NCBI RefSeq assembly: GCF_001704415.2
Contig: NC_030822.1
Coordinates: 54,677,345-54,741,344 of the forward strand
Source of the DNA: Capra hircus
Taxonomy: Eukaryota; Chordata; Mammalia; Artiodactyla; Bovidae
Length of the DNA stretch: 64,000 nt
Direction: 5' to 3'
In this document: one piece after another, positions 47,177 through 59,309 of the stretch
Layout of the letters: every line of letters starts with the position of its first letter
Numbering within the stretch: position 1 is the first letter of the stretch
Translations under genes and position numbers: made by a program
Notes under the pieces: generated by a model
What the model was told of the DNA's origin: nothing
Database searches by the model: none
What the model saw: the letters and a program-made list of their open reading frames with translations, nothing else

Positions 47177-48847
47177 AATAAACTGAAAGTGAAAGGATGG
47201 AAAATGTTATATCATGCAAATAGCAATGATAAGAAAGCTAGAATATCTATGTTGATATCAGATAAAATAGACTTTAAACACAAGAGACTTTCTTTTTCTA
47301 CTTACTAGATATAAAGAGAGATATGATGGAAAAAAAGAAAAGGGATATGATGAGAAGGTAATACATTAGTATAGTAAGCTGTAACAGTTATAAACATATG
47401 TATCTAATAACAGGGCACCAAAATATATCAAACAGCAACTGGCAGGAATGAAGGAAGAAAAAGACAGTGACAACAATTGAAAGCTTCAACACCCTCCTTC
47501 AATAATGGATAGAAAAATTAGGCAGAAGATCAACAAGGAAAAATAAGACTTGGTCGACCAACACCCAACTACACCTAACAGATACTGATAGAATACTCCA
47601 TCTAATAGCAATACAATATACATGCTTATCAAGTAAACACAGAACATTCTCAAGGATAGACCATATGCTAGGTCATAAGACAAACCTCCATAAAATTTAA
47701 ACTTATTCAGTTTTAGTAGTAATACAAAATGTTTTATAGCCACAATGGAATGAAATGAGAAATGAATAGTAGGAAAATTTGGGGAAGTCACACATATGTG
47801 AAATTGAAACAGTGTATTTTAAAGTAAGCAATGAGTCAAAGAATAAGTCAAAAGCAAATTCAGAAAGTACTTTGAAATGAATGAAAGTAAGGACAGTATT
47901 TCAAAAGCTATGGATTGCAACTAAAAGAGTGCTTAGACGGAAGTTTATAACTGAAAAATTATAAAAGTTTATAACTATGGCAAAACCAATACAGTATTGT
48001 AAAGTAAAATAAAGTAAAAAAAAAAGTTTATAACCATAAAATGCCTATAGTAAGAAAGATCAGTTACCTAGTCTTCTATCTTAAGACAATGAAAGAGTAA
48101 GAGCACCCCAAACCTAAAACAAGCTGAAGGAAGGAAATAATTATAGCAGAAGTTAATGAAAGAATAGAAAAAAATCAATGAAACCAAAAGCTGCGTATTT
48201 GAAATGGTCATCACAATTGGCAAATCTTTAGTTAGATTGACCAAGCAAAAAATGAAACACTCAAATCAGTAGAATCATAAATGAAAGAAGAGATATTACT
48301 AATGATCTTTAATTAATAACAGTTGTAAAGGAATACTTGAGCAATTATATATTCACAAATTGTATAACTTAGATAAAATGGACAAATTCCTAGAAAGATA
48401 CAAACTGTTGAAACTGACTCAAGAGATATACAATCTGAATATATCTATATCAAGTGAAGAGATTGAAGTAGTAATCATAAACCACACATAAAAAAGTCCA
48501 TGTCCAGAGGGCATCACTGCTGAATTCTACCAAATATTAAAAAAGAATTACTAATAACAGCAAACTTTCACAGACTCTTCTAAAAAATAGAAGAGGAGGT
48601 GTACGTGATGTATGTATACTTGATACTTGACATATACCTGATGCCAATACCAGACAAAGACATCACAAGGGAAATAAAAAAACTACTACAGACCAGTATC
48701 TCTTATGAACATAGTTGCAAAATTCTTCAAAAGGATAGTTACAAACAAAATCCAGCAGCATATAAGAATTATACACTGTGACCAAGTAGAATTTATTTAT
48801 TTGCAAAGAATGCAAGGTTGGTTCACCGTATCAGAGTTCATGAATAT

Positions 48848-49261
48848 AATCAGTTCAGTTGCTCGTCATGTCCAACTCTTTGTGACCCCATAGACTGAAG
48901 CATGCCAGGCTTCCCTGTCCGTCACCAACTCCCGGAGCTTGCTCAAACTCGTGTTCATCAAGTTGGTGATGCCATCCAACCATCTTGTCCTCTGTTGTCC
49001 CCTTCTCCTCCTGCCTTCAGTCTTTCCCAGCATCGGGGTCTTTTCCAGTGAGTCAGTTCTTTGCATCAGGTGGCCGATGCTTTGGAGCTTCAGCTTCAAC
49101 ATCAGTCCTTCCAATGAATATTCAGGACTGATTTCTTTAGGATTGACTGGTTTGATCTCCTTGCAGTCCAAGGGACTCTCAAGAGTCTTCAGCAATCACA
49201 GTTCAAAATCTTCAGTTCTTCGGCGCTCAACTTTCTTTATGGTCCAACTCTCACATCCATA
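48848..49261 (-). mobile_element. BovB LINE 3' fragment inserted in L1
   Basis: Antisense BovB 3' end from aatcagttcagttgctcgtc to ccaactctcacatccataca. CATGAATAT occurs at 48839-48847 and 49262-49270, so insertion split the L1. Confidence 0.92.
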
Positions 49262-49270
49262 CATGAATAT

Positions 49271-50605
49271 TGGATATGTGTGCATGTCATATATATCAAT
49301 AAAAGAAAACACAAGATAACATGATCATCTCCCATGCATCTATGCCCAACCTATGTCAAAAGAGGCAAGAGTATACAGTGGAGAAAAGACGGTCTCTTTA
49401 ATAAGTCAGGCTGGGAAAACTGGACAGCTACATGTAAAAGAATGTAATTAGAACATTTTCTAACAGCTTACATGAAAATAAACTCAGAATAGATCCAAGA
49501 CGTAAATACAAGGCCATACACTATAAAACTCTTAGGAACACATAGGCAGTATACTCTTTGACATAAATCACAGCAATTTTTTTTGATCCCCCTCCTAGAG
49601 TAATGAGAATAAAGACAAAAATAAATAGGACCTAATTAAACTGAGAAGCTTCTGGACAGCAAAGGAAACCATACACAAAACACAAAGACAACCCACAGGC
49701 TGGGAGAAAATATTTGCAAACGAAGCAACCAACAGGAGATTAATCTCCAAAATATTATACAAACAGCTCATGTAGCTCTATGTCAAAGAAAACCAAACAA
49801 CCCAATAAAAAAAAGGTGACCAGAAGATCTAAATGGACATTTCTCCAAAGAAGACATGTAGATGGCCAAAAAAGCACATGAAAAGATGCTCAACATTACT
49901 GATTATAAGAGAAATGCAAATTGAAACTACAGTGAGGTGTCACCTCACACTGGTCAGAATGGCCATCATCAAAAAGTCTATGAACAATAAAACCTGGAGA
50001 AGGTGTGGAGAAAAGGGAACACCCCTACACAGTGCTGGGGATGTAAATTGGTACAAACAATGGAGAACAGGATGGACGTTCCTTAAAAATCTAAAAATAG
50101 AATTGCAATATGATCCAGCACTCCCACTCCTGGGTATATATCCAGAGAAAACTGACCTGAAAGGCTACATGCACCCCAGTGATTATTGCAGCACTGGTTA
50201 CAATACACTACATGGAAGCAACATAAATGTCCATCAATGGAGGAATGGATAAAGAAGATGGGGTACGTATATACGATGGACTATTCCATCAGTGGAGGAA
50301 TGGATAAAGAAGATGTGTTATGTATATACAATGCACTACCACTCAGCCGTAAAAAAGAATGAAATAATGCCATCTGGAGCAACCTGGATGAGTGGTTAGT
50401 CATCAGTATGTTTAAGGATGAAAGACTAGGTTTAAGGGTGAAACCCTTCATACCATCAGTATTTAAGTTGAAAATGAGGCCACAAAATATGAAAAAGCCA
50501 CTGTTGATGAAAGACGATTGTGGTATGGCAAAAACCACCACAATATTGTAAAGTAATTATCCTCCAATTAAAATAAATTAATATTTAAAAAGCCAAGGAA
50601 AATAG
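49271..50605 (+). mobile_element. Ruminant L1 ORF2 3' part
   Basis: Sense L1: agcttctggacagcaaagga, aatatttgcaaacgaagcaa, catttctccaaagaagacat, ccatcatcaaaaagtctatg, tatatatccagagaaaactg, ending cacaatattgtaaagtaatt and tcctccaattaaaataaatt. It appears younger than the upstream L1 and may be a separate insertion. A 55-bp imperfect tandem duplication lies at about 50231-50340 (aggaatggataaagaagatg twice). The frame 49833-50252 (+) encodes part of the ORF2 C-terminus. Confidence 0.85.
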
Positions 50606-50831
50606 AAATTTTAAAAAGTATTAGTGTTAAATGCTGTAGAAAAGTCAACTACGATAAGGACAGAAAAGTAACTTCTGACTTTGTGATGATGTTCTCAGTA
50701 GTCTTAAAGAGCTGTTTCCCTAGTGTAGTAAGAATAGAAATCAGAATGTAATGGGGTGAACTATGAGTGTATAAATATTATATAATAACTCAATTCTAAA
50801 AGACATATTGACATAATCATTGAAAATAAAT
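50606..50831. other. Short intronic stretch between L1 and BovB
   Basis: Possibly the remains of the older L1; nothing certain. Confidence 0.4.
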
Positions 50832-50839
50832 AAAAGTGA

Positions 50840-53558
50840 TGGTCAACAGAAGAGTCTGAAATGCAGTACTTGGGTGCAGTCTCAAAAATGACAGAAGGAT
50901 CTCTGTTCGTTTCCAAGGCAAACCATTCTATATCACAGTAATACAAGTCTGTGCCCCAAACTAATGCCAGAGCAGCTGAAGTTGAATGGTTCTATGATCA
51001 CCTACAAGACCTTCTAGAACTAACACCAAAAAAATGTCCTTTTCATCATAGGGGACTGGAATGCAAAAGTTGGAGGTCAAGCAATACCTGGACTGACAGG
51101 CAGGTTTGGCTTTGGAGTACTAAATGAAGCAGGGCAAAGGCTAACTGAGTTTTGCCAAGAGAATGCACTGGTCATAGCAAACCTCTTCCAACAACGCAAG
51201 AGATAACTCTAAGCTTGGACATCACCATATGGTCAATACCGAAATGAGATTGATTATATTCTGTGCAGCCAAAGCTCTATACAGTCAGCAAAAGCAAGAC
51301 CAGGAGCTTACTGTGGCTCAGATCATGAACTCTTTATTGCAAAATTCAGACTTAAATTGAAGAAAGTAGGGAATACCTCTAGAACATTCAGGTATGACCT
51401 AAATCAAATCCCTTACGATTATACAGTAGAAGTGACAAATAGATTCAAGGAGTTAGATCTGATGGACAGAGTGCCTGATGAACTATGGATGGAGATTCAT
51501 GACTTTGTACAGGAGGTGATGATTAAGACCATCCCCAAGAAAGAGAAATGCAAAAAGGCGAAATGGTTGTCTAAGGAGGACTTACAGATAGCTCAGAGAA
51601 GAAGAGAAGCTAAAGGCAAAGGAGAAAAGGAAATGTATACCCATCTGAATGCAGAGTTCCAAAGAATAGCAAGGAGAGATATTAAGCCTTCCTCAGTGAT
51701 CAATGAAGAAAAATAGAGAAAAATAGAGGAAAACAATAGAATGGGAAAGACTAGAGATCTCTTCAAGAAAATTAGAGATACCAAGGGAACACTTCTTGTA
51801 AAGATGGGTACAATAAAGGACAGAAGCAGTATGGACCTAACAGAAGCAAAAGATGTTAAGAAGAGGTGGCAGGAATACACAGAAGAACTACACAAAAAAG
51901 ACCGAGATAACCATGATGGTATGATCACTCACCTAGAGCCAGACATCCTGGAATGTGAAGTCAAGCATCACTACGAACAAAGCTAGTTGGAGGTGATGGA
52001 GTTCCAGTTAAACTATTTTAAATCCTAAAAGATGATGCTGAGAAAGTGCTGCATTCAGTTTGCCAGCAAATTTGGAAAACTCAGCAGTGGCCACAGGACT
52101 GGAAAGGGTCACTTTTCATTCTAATCCCAAAGAAAGGCAATGCCAAAGAATGTTCAAACTACTGCACAATTGCACTCAATCTCACAGGCTAGCAAAGTAA
52201 TGCTCAAAATTCTCCAAGTGAGGCTTCAACAGTACATGAACCAACAACTTCCAGATGTGCAAGCTGGTTTTAGAAAAGGCAGAGGAACCAGAGATCAAGT
52301 TGCCAGCATCCACTGGATCATCAAGAAAACAAGAGAGTTTCAGAAAAACATCTACTTCTGTTTTATTGACTATGCCAAAGCCTTTGACTGTGTGGATCAC
52401 AATAAACTGTGGAAAATTCTTCAAGAGATGGGAATACCAGACCACCTGACCTGCCTCTTGAGAAATCTGTATGCAGGTCAGGAAGCAACAGTTAGAACCA
52501 GAATTGGAACAACGGACTGGTTCCAAATTGGGAAAGGAGTATGCCAGGGCTGTATATTGTCACCCTGCTTATTTAACTTCCATGCAGGGTACATCATGCA
52601 AAATGCCAAGCTGGATGAAGCATAGGCTGGAATCAAGATTACCGGGAGAAATATCAATAACCTCAGATATGCAGATGACACCACCCTTATGGTAGAAAGC
52701 AGAGAGGAACTAAAGAGCCTCTTGATGAAAGTGAAAGAAGAAAGTGAAGAAGTTGGCTTAAAACAACATTCAAAAAACTATGATCATGGCATCCCATCCC
52801 TTCATTTCATGGCAAATAGACGGGGAAACAGTGACAGAATTTATTTTCTTGAGCTCCAAAATCTCTGCATATGGTGACTGCAGAATGAAATTAAAAGATG
52901 CTTGCTTCTTAGAAGAAAAGGTATGACCAACCTAGCAGCATATTAAAAAGCAGAGACAATTACTTTACCAACAAAGGTCCATCTAGTTAAGTGAGTGAAG
53001 TTTCTCAGTCGTGTCTGACTCTTTTTGACCCCATGGATGGAGGTAGCCAAACAGGCTCCTCTGTCCATGGGATTTTCTGGGCAAGGGTACTGGAGTGGTT
53101 GCCATTTCCTTCTCCAAAGTTTTGGTTTTTCCAGTAGTCATGTATGGAATGTGAGAGTTGGACCATAAAGAAAGCTGAATGCCAGAAAATTGATGCTTTT
53201 GAACTGTGGTGTTGGAGAAGACTCTTTGAGAGGCCCTTGGACTGCAAGGCGATCAAACCAGTCAGTCCTAAAGGAAATCTATCCTGAATATTCATTGGAG
53301 GGACTGATGCTGAAGCTAAAGCTGCAATACTTTGGCCATCTGATGGGAAGGACTGACTCATTGGAAAAGACTTTCTGGGAAAGACTGAAGGCAGGAGGGG
53401 AAGGGGATGACAGGATGAGATGGTTGGATAGCATGACCATCTTGATGGACATGAGTTTGAGCAAGCTTTGGGATTTGGTGATGGACAGGGAGGCCTGGTG
53501 CATTGCAGTTCATGGGGTCACAAAGAGTCGGACACGACTGAGCAACTGAACTTAACCG
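50840..53558 (+). mobile_element. BovB LINE, ~2.7 kb, longest copy in the window
   Basis: A sense BovB with the 8-bp duplication AAAAGTGA at 50832-50839 and 53559-53566. It starts within the endonuclease domain. It shows GDWNAKVG-type sequence (51056-51080) and SDHEL (about 51320), then the linker region (51357-51716: FKELDLMDRVPDELW). The reverse transcriptase (52140-52625) has RKGRGTRDQVAS, CFIDYAKAFDCVDHNKLW, then GCILSPCLFN, and then NLRYADD in another frame. The C-terminal part ends at 53558. Frameshifts, stops and the missing 5' endonuclease make it dead. A SINE interrupts it at 52991-53116. Confidence 0.95.
52991..53116 (-). mobile_element. Bov-tA/Bov-A SINE fragment nested in BovB
   Basis: agtttctcagtcgtgtctga, acaggctcctctgtccatgg, gattttctgggcaagggtac and ccatttccttctcc interrupt the BovB sequence between catctagttaa and gttttggtttttcc. 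Confidence 0.9.
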
Positions 53559-53566
53559 AAAAGTGA

Positions 53567-54058
53567 CAATAGCAGAGTCAAGAATATCTTCTCTCCAATG
53601 AATAAATATAAAACTAGACTAAATTGTCAGAAACACTCATTTAGGGTTCTGTAAATGAACGAATGGCGAGCATCGAATTGAGAAGCTTAACTTGTGAAGA
53701 GCGTTTAGCTTGTGATAAGAACATGAGAGGCTTGGCTTTCTTGCGTGAGCCCCTGCATCTTTCACCTCTTCCTCTAGGGGAAGCGGTGTGATCCAGGGCG
53801 AGCTGGCCTTGTGACTAGGATCTTTGTTGCCAGAGGCAGATGATTTGGAATGAAAGACGAAAAACTCATGCTCAGTTGTGTTGTCAGTGAAAATAGTAAT
53901 TTTGGTAGAAAACGAATGTAGTGGGCTCGAGGCCTTGCAAGCTAGTGTTGTGGCCTTGCTAGGGGTGAGCAGCAGTATGGCCCACTAGCCAGTAATCTAG
54001 TAGGGAGACCTTGTTACTGAGAGAACCATAGCAGGGTGGAATACCCTTCTCCATTCAT
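53567..54058. other. Unique intronic sequence
   Basis: No gene, RNA or repeat that I recognise. Confidence 0.5.
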
Positions 54059-54069
54059 CTCTGGTTTCC

Positions 54070-54349
54070 TGCTGCTGCTGCTGCTGCTAAGTCACTTCAG
54101 TCGTGTCCGACTCTGTGTGACCCCATAAACGGCAGCCGACCAGGCTCCACTGTCCCTGGGATTCTCCAGGCAAGAACACTGGAGTGGGTTGCCATTTCCT
54201 TCTCCAATGCATGAAAGTGAAAAGTGAAAGTGAAGTCACTGAGTCGTGTCCAATTCTCAGTGACCCCATGGACTGCAGCCCACCAGGCTCCTCTGTCCAT
54301 GGGACCTTCTAGGCAAGAGCACTGGAGTGGGGTGCCATTGCCTTCTCCG
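54070..54349 (-). mobile_element. Bov-A2 SINE with perfect target-site duplication
   Basis: Antisense dimer with a (TGC)n tail complement at 54070-54088. Monomers carry ctaagtcacttcagtcgtgt and tgaagtcactgagtcgtgtc, joined by atgaaagtgaaaagtgaaag. CTCTGGTTTCC flanks it at 54059-54069 and 54350-54360, perfect over 11 bp, so insertion is fairly recent. Confidence 0.96.
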
Positions 54350-54360
54350 CTCTGGTTTCC

Positions 54361-54829
54361 CTAGGGGACTGGCATCTATTAGCAAGTCCTGAGAGAGCCC
54401 AGCAGTGTTTATAGCTGAGGCTGACTTCCTGAACTTTGAATGAACTCCTGAATCCACCAATAAATTTGTCAGCAGAAAGTGAAAGGTCTACTGTCTTGAC
54501 GACTAAGTGATATAGACATAGGAATGACCTCCAGGAAGCCATCCTAAAAAATAAAAGCAAGAACCTTAAAAACTAGCAGAGATATCAATGGCTACATACC
54601 ACAGAGAGACAGATTCTCAGATTAGCCCTCTTATTTCTTAGAGGGTTACTAAAAAAAACAAGGATGAGCAACAGGAACAATAATCCTCAGGGGGAAAGAT
54701 AATAATCTAGAACTGGTTAAGTATATTATCTATAATACTCACTTTTATTTAAAAAAAGTTTCAAGGGAGTGGGAATTGATTGAAGGCAGTGAAAGAGTAG
54801 ACTTCAGTTGTATGTGAGTAGTAGAAATG
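54361..54829. other. Intronic sequence, possibly old L1
   Basis: Contains A-rich and L1-like phrases (aacaggaacaataatcctca) but nothing decisive. Confidence 0.35.
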
Positions 54830-55175
54830 TAAATGTACGATATGATAAATTAACGTTGTTATGTATGAAAGTTGTTAAGACCATAAATCCTGAGTTCTTA
54901 TCACAAAACATTTTATTTTCTAGTTTTTTAACTTTGTGTCTATATGACTCTATATGAGATGATGAGTGTTCACTAAAATTATTGTGGTAATCATTTCATG
55001 ATGTACGTAAGTCAAATCATGGTGCTATACACCTTAAACTTATATAGTGCTATATGTCAGTTATACTGCAATAAAACTGAAAGGGACTATGGCTGATTCA
55101 TGTTAATGTATGGCAGAAACCTACACAATATTGTGGAGCAATTATTCTTCAATTAAAAATAAATAAATTTTATAA
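54830..55175 (+). mobile_element. Two consecutive L1 3' ends
   Basis: 54830-55078 is an old L1 3'UTR end (attattgtggtaatcatttc, gctatacaccttaaacttat, cagttatactgcaataaaac). 55085-55175 is a ruminant L1 end (gattcatgttaatgtatggc, ctacacaatattgtggagca, ttcaattaaaaataaataaa). Confidence 0.75.
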
Positions 55176-56230
55176 TTTCCTTAAAAAAACCTGAAAGAGG
55201 GAGAAAAGAAAACCTGGGAACATGTGATCCAAAATCAGAAAGAAAAATAGTCAATGGAAATTTTCTCTGAGTGAGCTTAGATGTTGCTTTTAGCAAAAAC
55301 TTATGGCAGTTATTATAAATTTGTCCAAACAAAGAAATCATGTTTAATACTAACAGAAAATATGATGACAGTGACTTAATAAATAAGGAATCTCAATAAG
55401 GCTTTAGAAGCTATTAAAAAAGAAGAAAATAGAAATTCTAGAAAAGCACAATAACTGAGATGAAAAATACACTAGTTGAGTTCAAGAGTAGATTTTAGGT
55501 GGCAGGGGAAAAAAAAACAAAACCCTGAGGAACTATCAATAGAAATAATCCAATCTGAAGAAGAGAGAGACGACCATTGAAGAAAAATAATCACAGCCTT
55601 TGAAATCTATGAAACAAGATCAAGTTTACCAGCATGTTTATATTGGGTCCGATAGGAAAAGAGAAAGGGACCGAAAGAATATTTGAAGAAATAGTGGCCA
55701 GAGATTTTAAAAGTGTATTATAAAACATCAATTTATGGTCTCAAGAAGCTCGTTGAATCTCAAGTAGGATAATTGCAAAAAGATCTACGTCTAGACACAT
55801 CATTGTCAGTTTGCTGAAAGACAAAGAGAATCTTGAAGCATCAAGAGAAAATTGACTCATCACATATGGGGTAAGAGCAATATGATTTATAGCTGGATTC
55901 TCATCAGAAAAAATGGAGGTGGTTGATTGGCATGTTTAAAATGCCAAAATAAAAAACTGAACCATAAATGTTGTATCTAGCAAAAATATCCTTTTAAATG
56001 AAGGCAAAATAAAGTCATTCCTAAATAACTGTTAATAAAGACAAGAGAGTTTCTTGTATAAGCAAATCTGCTGTTATAAGCCATCCCAAAGGAAATGCTC
56101 AGACTGAAAGCAAGTGATGCCAAACGGTAACTCCTAGCCACAGGAGGAAATGAAGAAAATCAGGAAAGATGAATGTATAGGAAATAAAGGAGTGCATAAA
56201 TATAACTTTTCCCTCTTCTATTCTCTTAAT
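55176..56230 (+). mobile_element. Older L1 ORF1 region
   Basis: Sense L1: aatggaaattttctctgagt, aatagaaattctagaaaagc, acaataactgagatgaaaaa, gaaagaatatttgaagaaat, cgtctagacacatcattgtc, tagcaaaaatatccttttaa and aaaggaaatgctcagactga. It parallels the ORF1 region at 43.8-45.4 kb. Heavily mutated. Confidence 0.8.
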
Positions 56231-57559
56231 TTCTTTAAAAGGTATAAAATGACTTAAAGTAACTGTGACACTGTTTCTGGATTTCTCACAGATATTGATA
56301 TAAGTAAGTATCTAAAGGAGGTCTGAGGAAATGGAGTTCTGTTGGAGTAACGTTCTGTATTTTACTTGAATCAAGTCAGCCTTAATTTGAAGTAGACTGT
56401 GATAATGACTCTTGAGAAAGTTGGCTATAATGGGAAGGAATGAGAGAGAGTTGGGAACTACCACAAGGAGATACAAGGGGATACATTCTAGTGCATCAGT
56501 GAGGGATTAGTTTTGTGTGAGAAGAGAGGAAGTGGGTAGACATAGAGTTGAAGGCTGGTAAATTTGCTGAAGTATTTGTGTGAGATTGATACTTGGGAGA
56601 TTAAGATTTAGAATCTGAATACCTAGTCACTAATTTTCAAGAAGTAAGAAAATCACTTGTATGCCGAGATGAGATCTTGAAATAGCAACTGAGGGAAATG
56701 AAAGAGATTGCTGCAGGAGACAAGTCGAAGGATTTATAGGCAGCTTGAACAGGCTGGCAGCTGTTGATCTTAATTAACTTTGGTGTGGCTTGTCTTCCGT
56801 GTTTGTTAGCAGTTTTTGGCAGCTTAGATATCGGAGTGCAAAACATAGGTGGTTGGTTTGATCCAGAGTTTTGCATGGTTACTTGAAGTGATGAATAATG
56901 ATGCTTGGAAGTTTCTGCTCTAGGTGTAAATGTTAATGAGGAACTTTATCCCAGAGTCCTTGGCTAATCAAAACACAAAACTGCTTCAAATAGTAGTTGG
57001 CTCCTAATTCCAAGTTCAGTTTCAGATTTGCTAGAAGAGTTGTAGTGAGCTTACCTTTGGTGGCAGCCACACCATGTCTGGAGTATTTTCTTCAGTTTCA
57101 AGTACTATGTTGTGCGTCATCAGGATGCCTTCATTTAGGAATGTGACGACCGTGGGGAGCACTGTTTGCAATTGTTGGAGTACGGAGTAGGTTAGAGAAG
57201 TCTCTGTGAAGGAAGCGAAGCTTGAACAGAGTTTTCGTGTATGAGAAGTTCGCTGAGTCGAAATGACCTTTCCAGGGGGATAACGTACATAAAGACCCTA
57301 AAGCATGTGAAAAATTGGTATATTCGCAGAACTAGAACTAGTTTCTCACAGGATTAAGTGATAGACTAGTGGTTTTCAGGTTATCCCAAAAGTTCTGAGG
57401 GTTATTTGGAAATGTGTAAGATGCCATCTCTGAGAAAGAAGTTATGTGAGGCAGAGCTAAAGAGTCGTGCTTTGCCCATATATACATTCAGCCTATTCCC
57501 ATGTTTCCCTCATATTCAACAGGAGCATTTCTGCTTTTATACCCAATATGCCACATAAA
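56231..57559. other. Unique intronic sequence
   Basis: No gene, RNA or repeat that I recognise. Confidence 0.5.
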
Positions 57560-57573
57560 ATTTCATTTAGATA

Positions 57574-58360
57574 GAAATTAAATTGATATCCACATAGTCC
57601 GTTCAGTTGCTCAGTCATGTCCGACTCTTTGCGACCCCATGAATCGCAGCACGCCAGGCCTCCCTGTCCATCACCATCTCCCGGAGTTCACTCAAACTCA
57701 CATCCATCGAGTCAGTGATGCCATCCAGCCATCTCATCCTCTGTCGTCCCCTTCTCCTCCTGCCCCCAATCCCTCCCAGCATCAGAGTAAGTGATTCACT
57801 TTTCCAGTGAGTCAACTCTTCGCATGAGGTGGCCAAAGTACTGGAGTTTCAGCTTTAGCATCATTCCTCCCAAAGAAATCCCAGGGCTGATCTCCTTCAG
57901 AATGGACTGGTTGGATCTCCTTGCAGTCCAAGGGATTCTCAAGAGTCTTCTCCAACACTACAGTTCAAAATCATCAATTCTTCGGCGCTCAGCCTTCTTC
58001 ACAGTCCAACTCTCACATCCATACATGACCACAGGAAAAACCATAGCGTTAACTAGATGGACCTTAGTCGGCAAAGTAATGTCTCTGCTTTTGAATATGC
58101 TCTCTAGGTTGGTCATAACTTTTCTTCCAAGGAGTAAATGTATTTTAATTTCATGGCTGCAGTCACCATCTGCAGTGATTTTGGAGCCCCCAAAAATAAA
58201 GTCTGACACTGTTTCCACTGTTTCCCCATCTGTTTCCCATGAAGTGATGGGACCGGATGCCATGATCTTCGTTTTCTGAATGTTGAGCTTTAAGCCAACT
58301 TTTTCACTCTCCTCTTTCACTTTCATCAAGAGGCATTTTAGTTCCTCTTCACTTTCTGCG
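57574..58360 (-). mobile_element. BovB LINE, 5'-truncated, with possible extra 3' tail
   Basis: Antisense BovB from gttcagttgctcagtcatgt (57601) to cctcttcactttctgcg (58360). The - strand at 57958-58407 reads ESEEELKCLLMKVKEESEKV and IQKTKIMASGPITSWETD, the BovB reverse transcriptase C-terminal side, beginning just after YADD. ATTTCATTTAGATA (57560-57573) and ATTTCATTTAAATA (58361-58374) match at 13 of 14 positions. They bracket the element plus 27 nt of non-BovB sequence beyond its 3' end. An 11-nt insertion lies near 57787-57798. Confidence 0.9.
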
Positions 58361-58634
58361 ATTTCATTTAAATAAATAAGTCTGTGGCCACTAAGAGTTT
58401 CTTCCATTATTAGATGATTGTGAACTATGGGAGAACTTTAAGCAAGGGCCAGAATTCAGTTTGACTTGTTTAAGAAAGGGTATTTTGATGGCAGTATAAG
58501 GATATATTTGAAGGAGAGGGGTCTGTAAGAGCACTTAGAAGGCTACTGCAGTAAAATAGATGAGAACTTAGAATTGTCTGATGAGTAATGGCCATGGGGA
58601 TAGAGAAATGGATTATAGATAGAGTTAAAGTGGC

Positions 58635-58880
58635 ATTGTTAGTGGTTAAGAATATGGATAGAGTCAGACTGCTGTGATTCAAATCCCAGTTCCTTTACTT
58701 ACTGCCTTTGTAATAGTGAGCAAATTTTTTAACCTCACTACCTTTGTCTTTAAAATGAAGATTATTATAATAGTAATACTAATGATGATGATGAAGATAC
58801 CACTTATCTCCAAAGGTTGTTGTGAGGATTATATGAGTGTTTGTAAAGTGCTAATCAGTTTAAAGACTTGTACAACATGT
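58635..58880 (+). repeat. MIR SINE
   Basis: Sense MIR: gtggttaagaatatggatag, attcaaatcccagttccttt, acctcactacctttgtcttt, aaaatgaagattattataat, then ggttgttgtgaggattatat and gtttgtaaagtgcta. Near complete, with an (ATG)n expansion at about 58780-58795. Confidence 0.85.
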
Positions 58881-59194
58881 CCACAGCATCATTATGTACC
58901 AGGCAATATTCTAAACATTTTTTACTTCTTAAAAAAACTTTAAAAAATTGAGATGTAACTAACATGACATAAAATCATGTGTAATAATTTGAGAGACAGT
59001 TGGCAAAGAAATTCAAACCACTAACAATAAAGTAAATAATGTGTAGGTCATTGGGCTTAGGCTCAAAGGAGTATAAGGCAAGTGAGATCAGGATGAATGA
59101 TCGTAAATAGGAGGAATTTTAAACGCTGGAGATCTAGATGAAGTTAAAAAGCAAGTGTGTTGGGCATAACAAGATCAAAGAGATGAAAGTCTGA

Positions 59195-59305
59195 AAGTGT
59201 ACCCACTACTGTAGCCACTGTGTGCATTTGAAATGTATTAATAGGTAGTGCAGCTGAGGAACTGAATTTTGAATTGAATTAACATTTAAAAACTGAAGCA
59301 GTTTT
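59195..59305 (+). mobile_element. hAT-Charlie (MER5-like) fragment
   Basis: tgtagccactgtgtgcattt, gaaatgtattaataggtagt, gctgaggaactgaattttga. It ends where an LTR-like element begins. Confidence 0.65.
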
Positions 59306-59309
59306 AGGA

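Larger units (their letters stand above)
43835..48847 (+). mobile_element. Older L1 (ORF1 to early ORF2), multiply interrupted
   Basis: Sense L1M-like order. ORF1 marks include agcaggccatagaaactgcc, caaaatccagttagtagtaa, atggaggccagaaggcaata, aatcctatatccagtaaacc and aaatgctaaaggaagttctt. The early ORF2 (endonuclease region) runs from gctatctacaagaaacatac through gatatcagataaaatagact and ataacagggcaccaaaatat. Bov-A2, Bov-tA and BovB interrupt it. A perfect 26-bp tandem duplication is at 43931-43956/43957-43982. No open frame survives. Confidence 0.82.

Noticed and set aside
50281..50541. 86-residue open frame on the - strand
   Set aside because: Antisense to the L1 ORF2 3' end and to its tandem duplication; no support as a gene.
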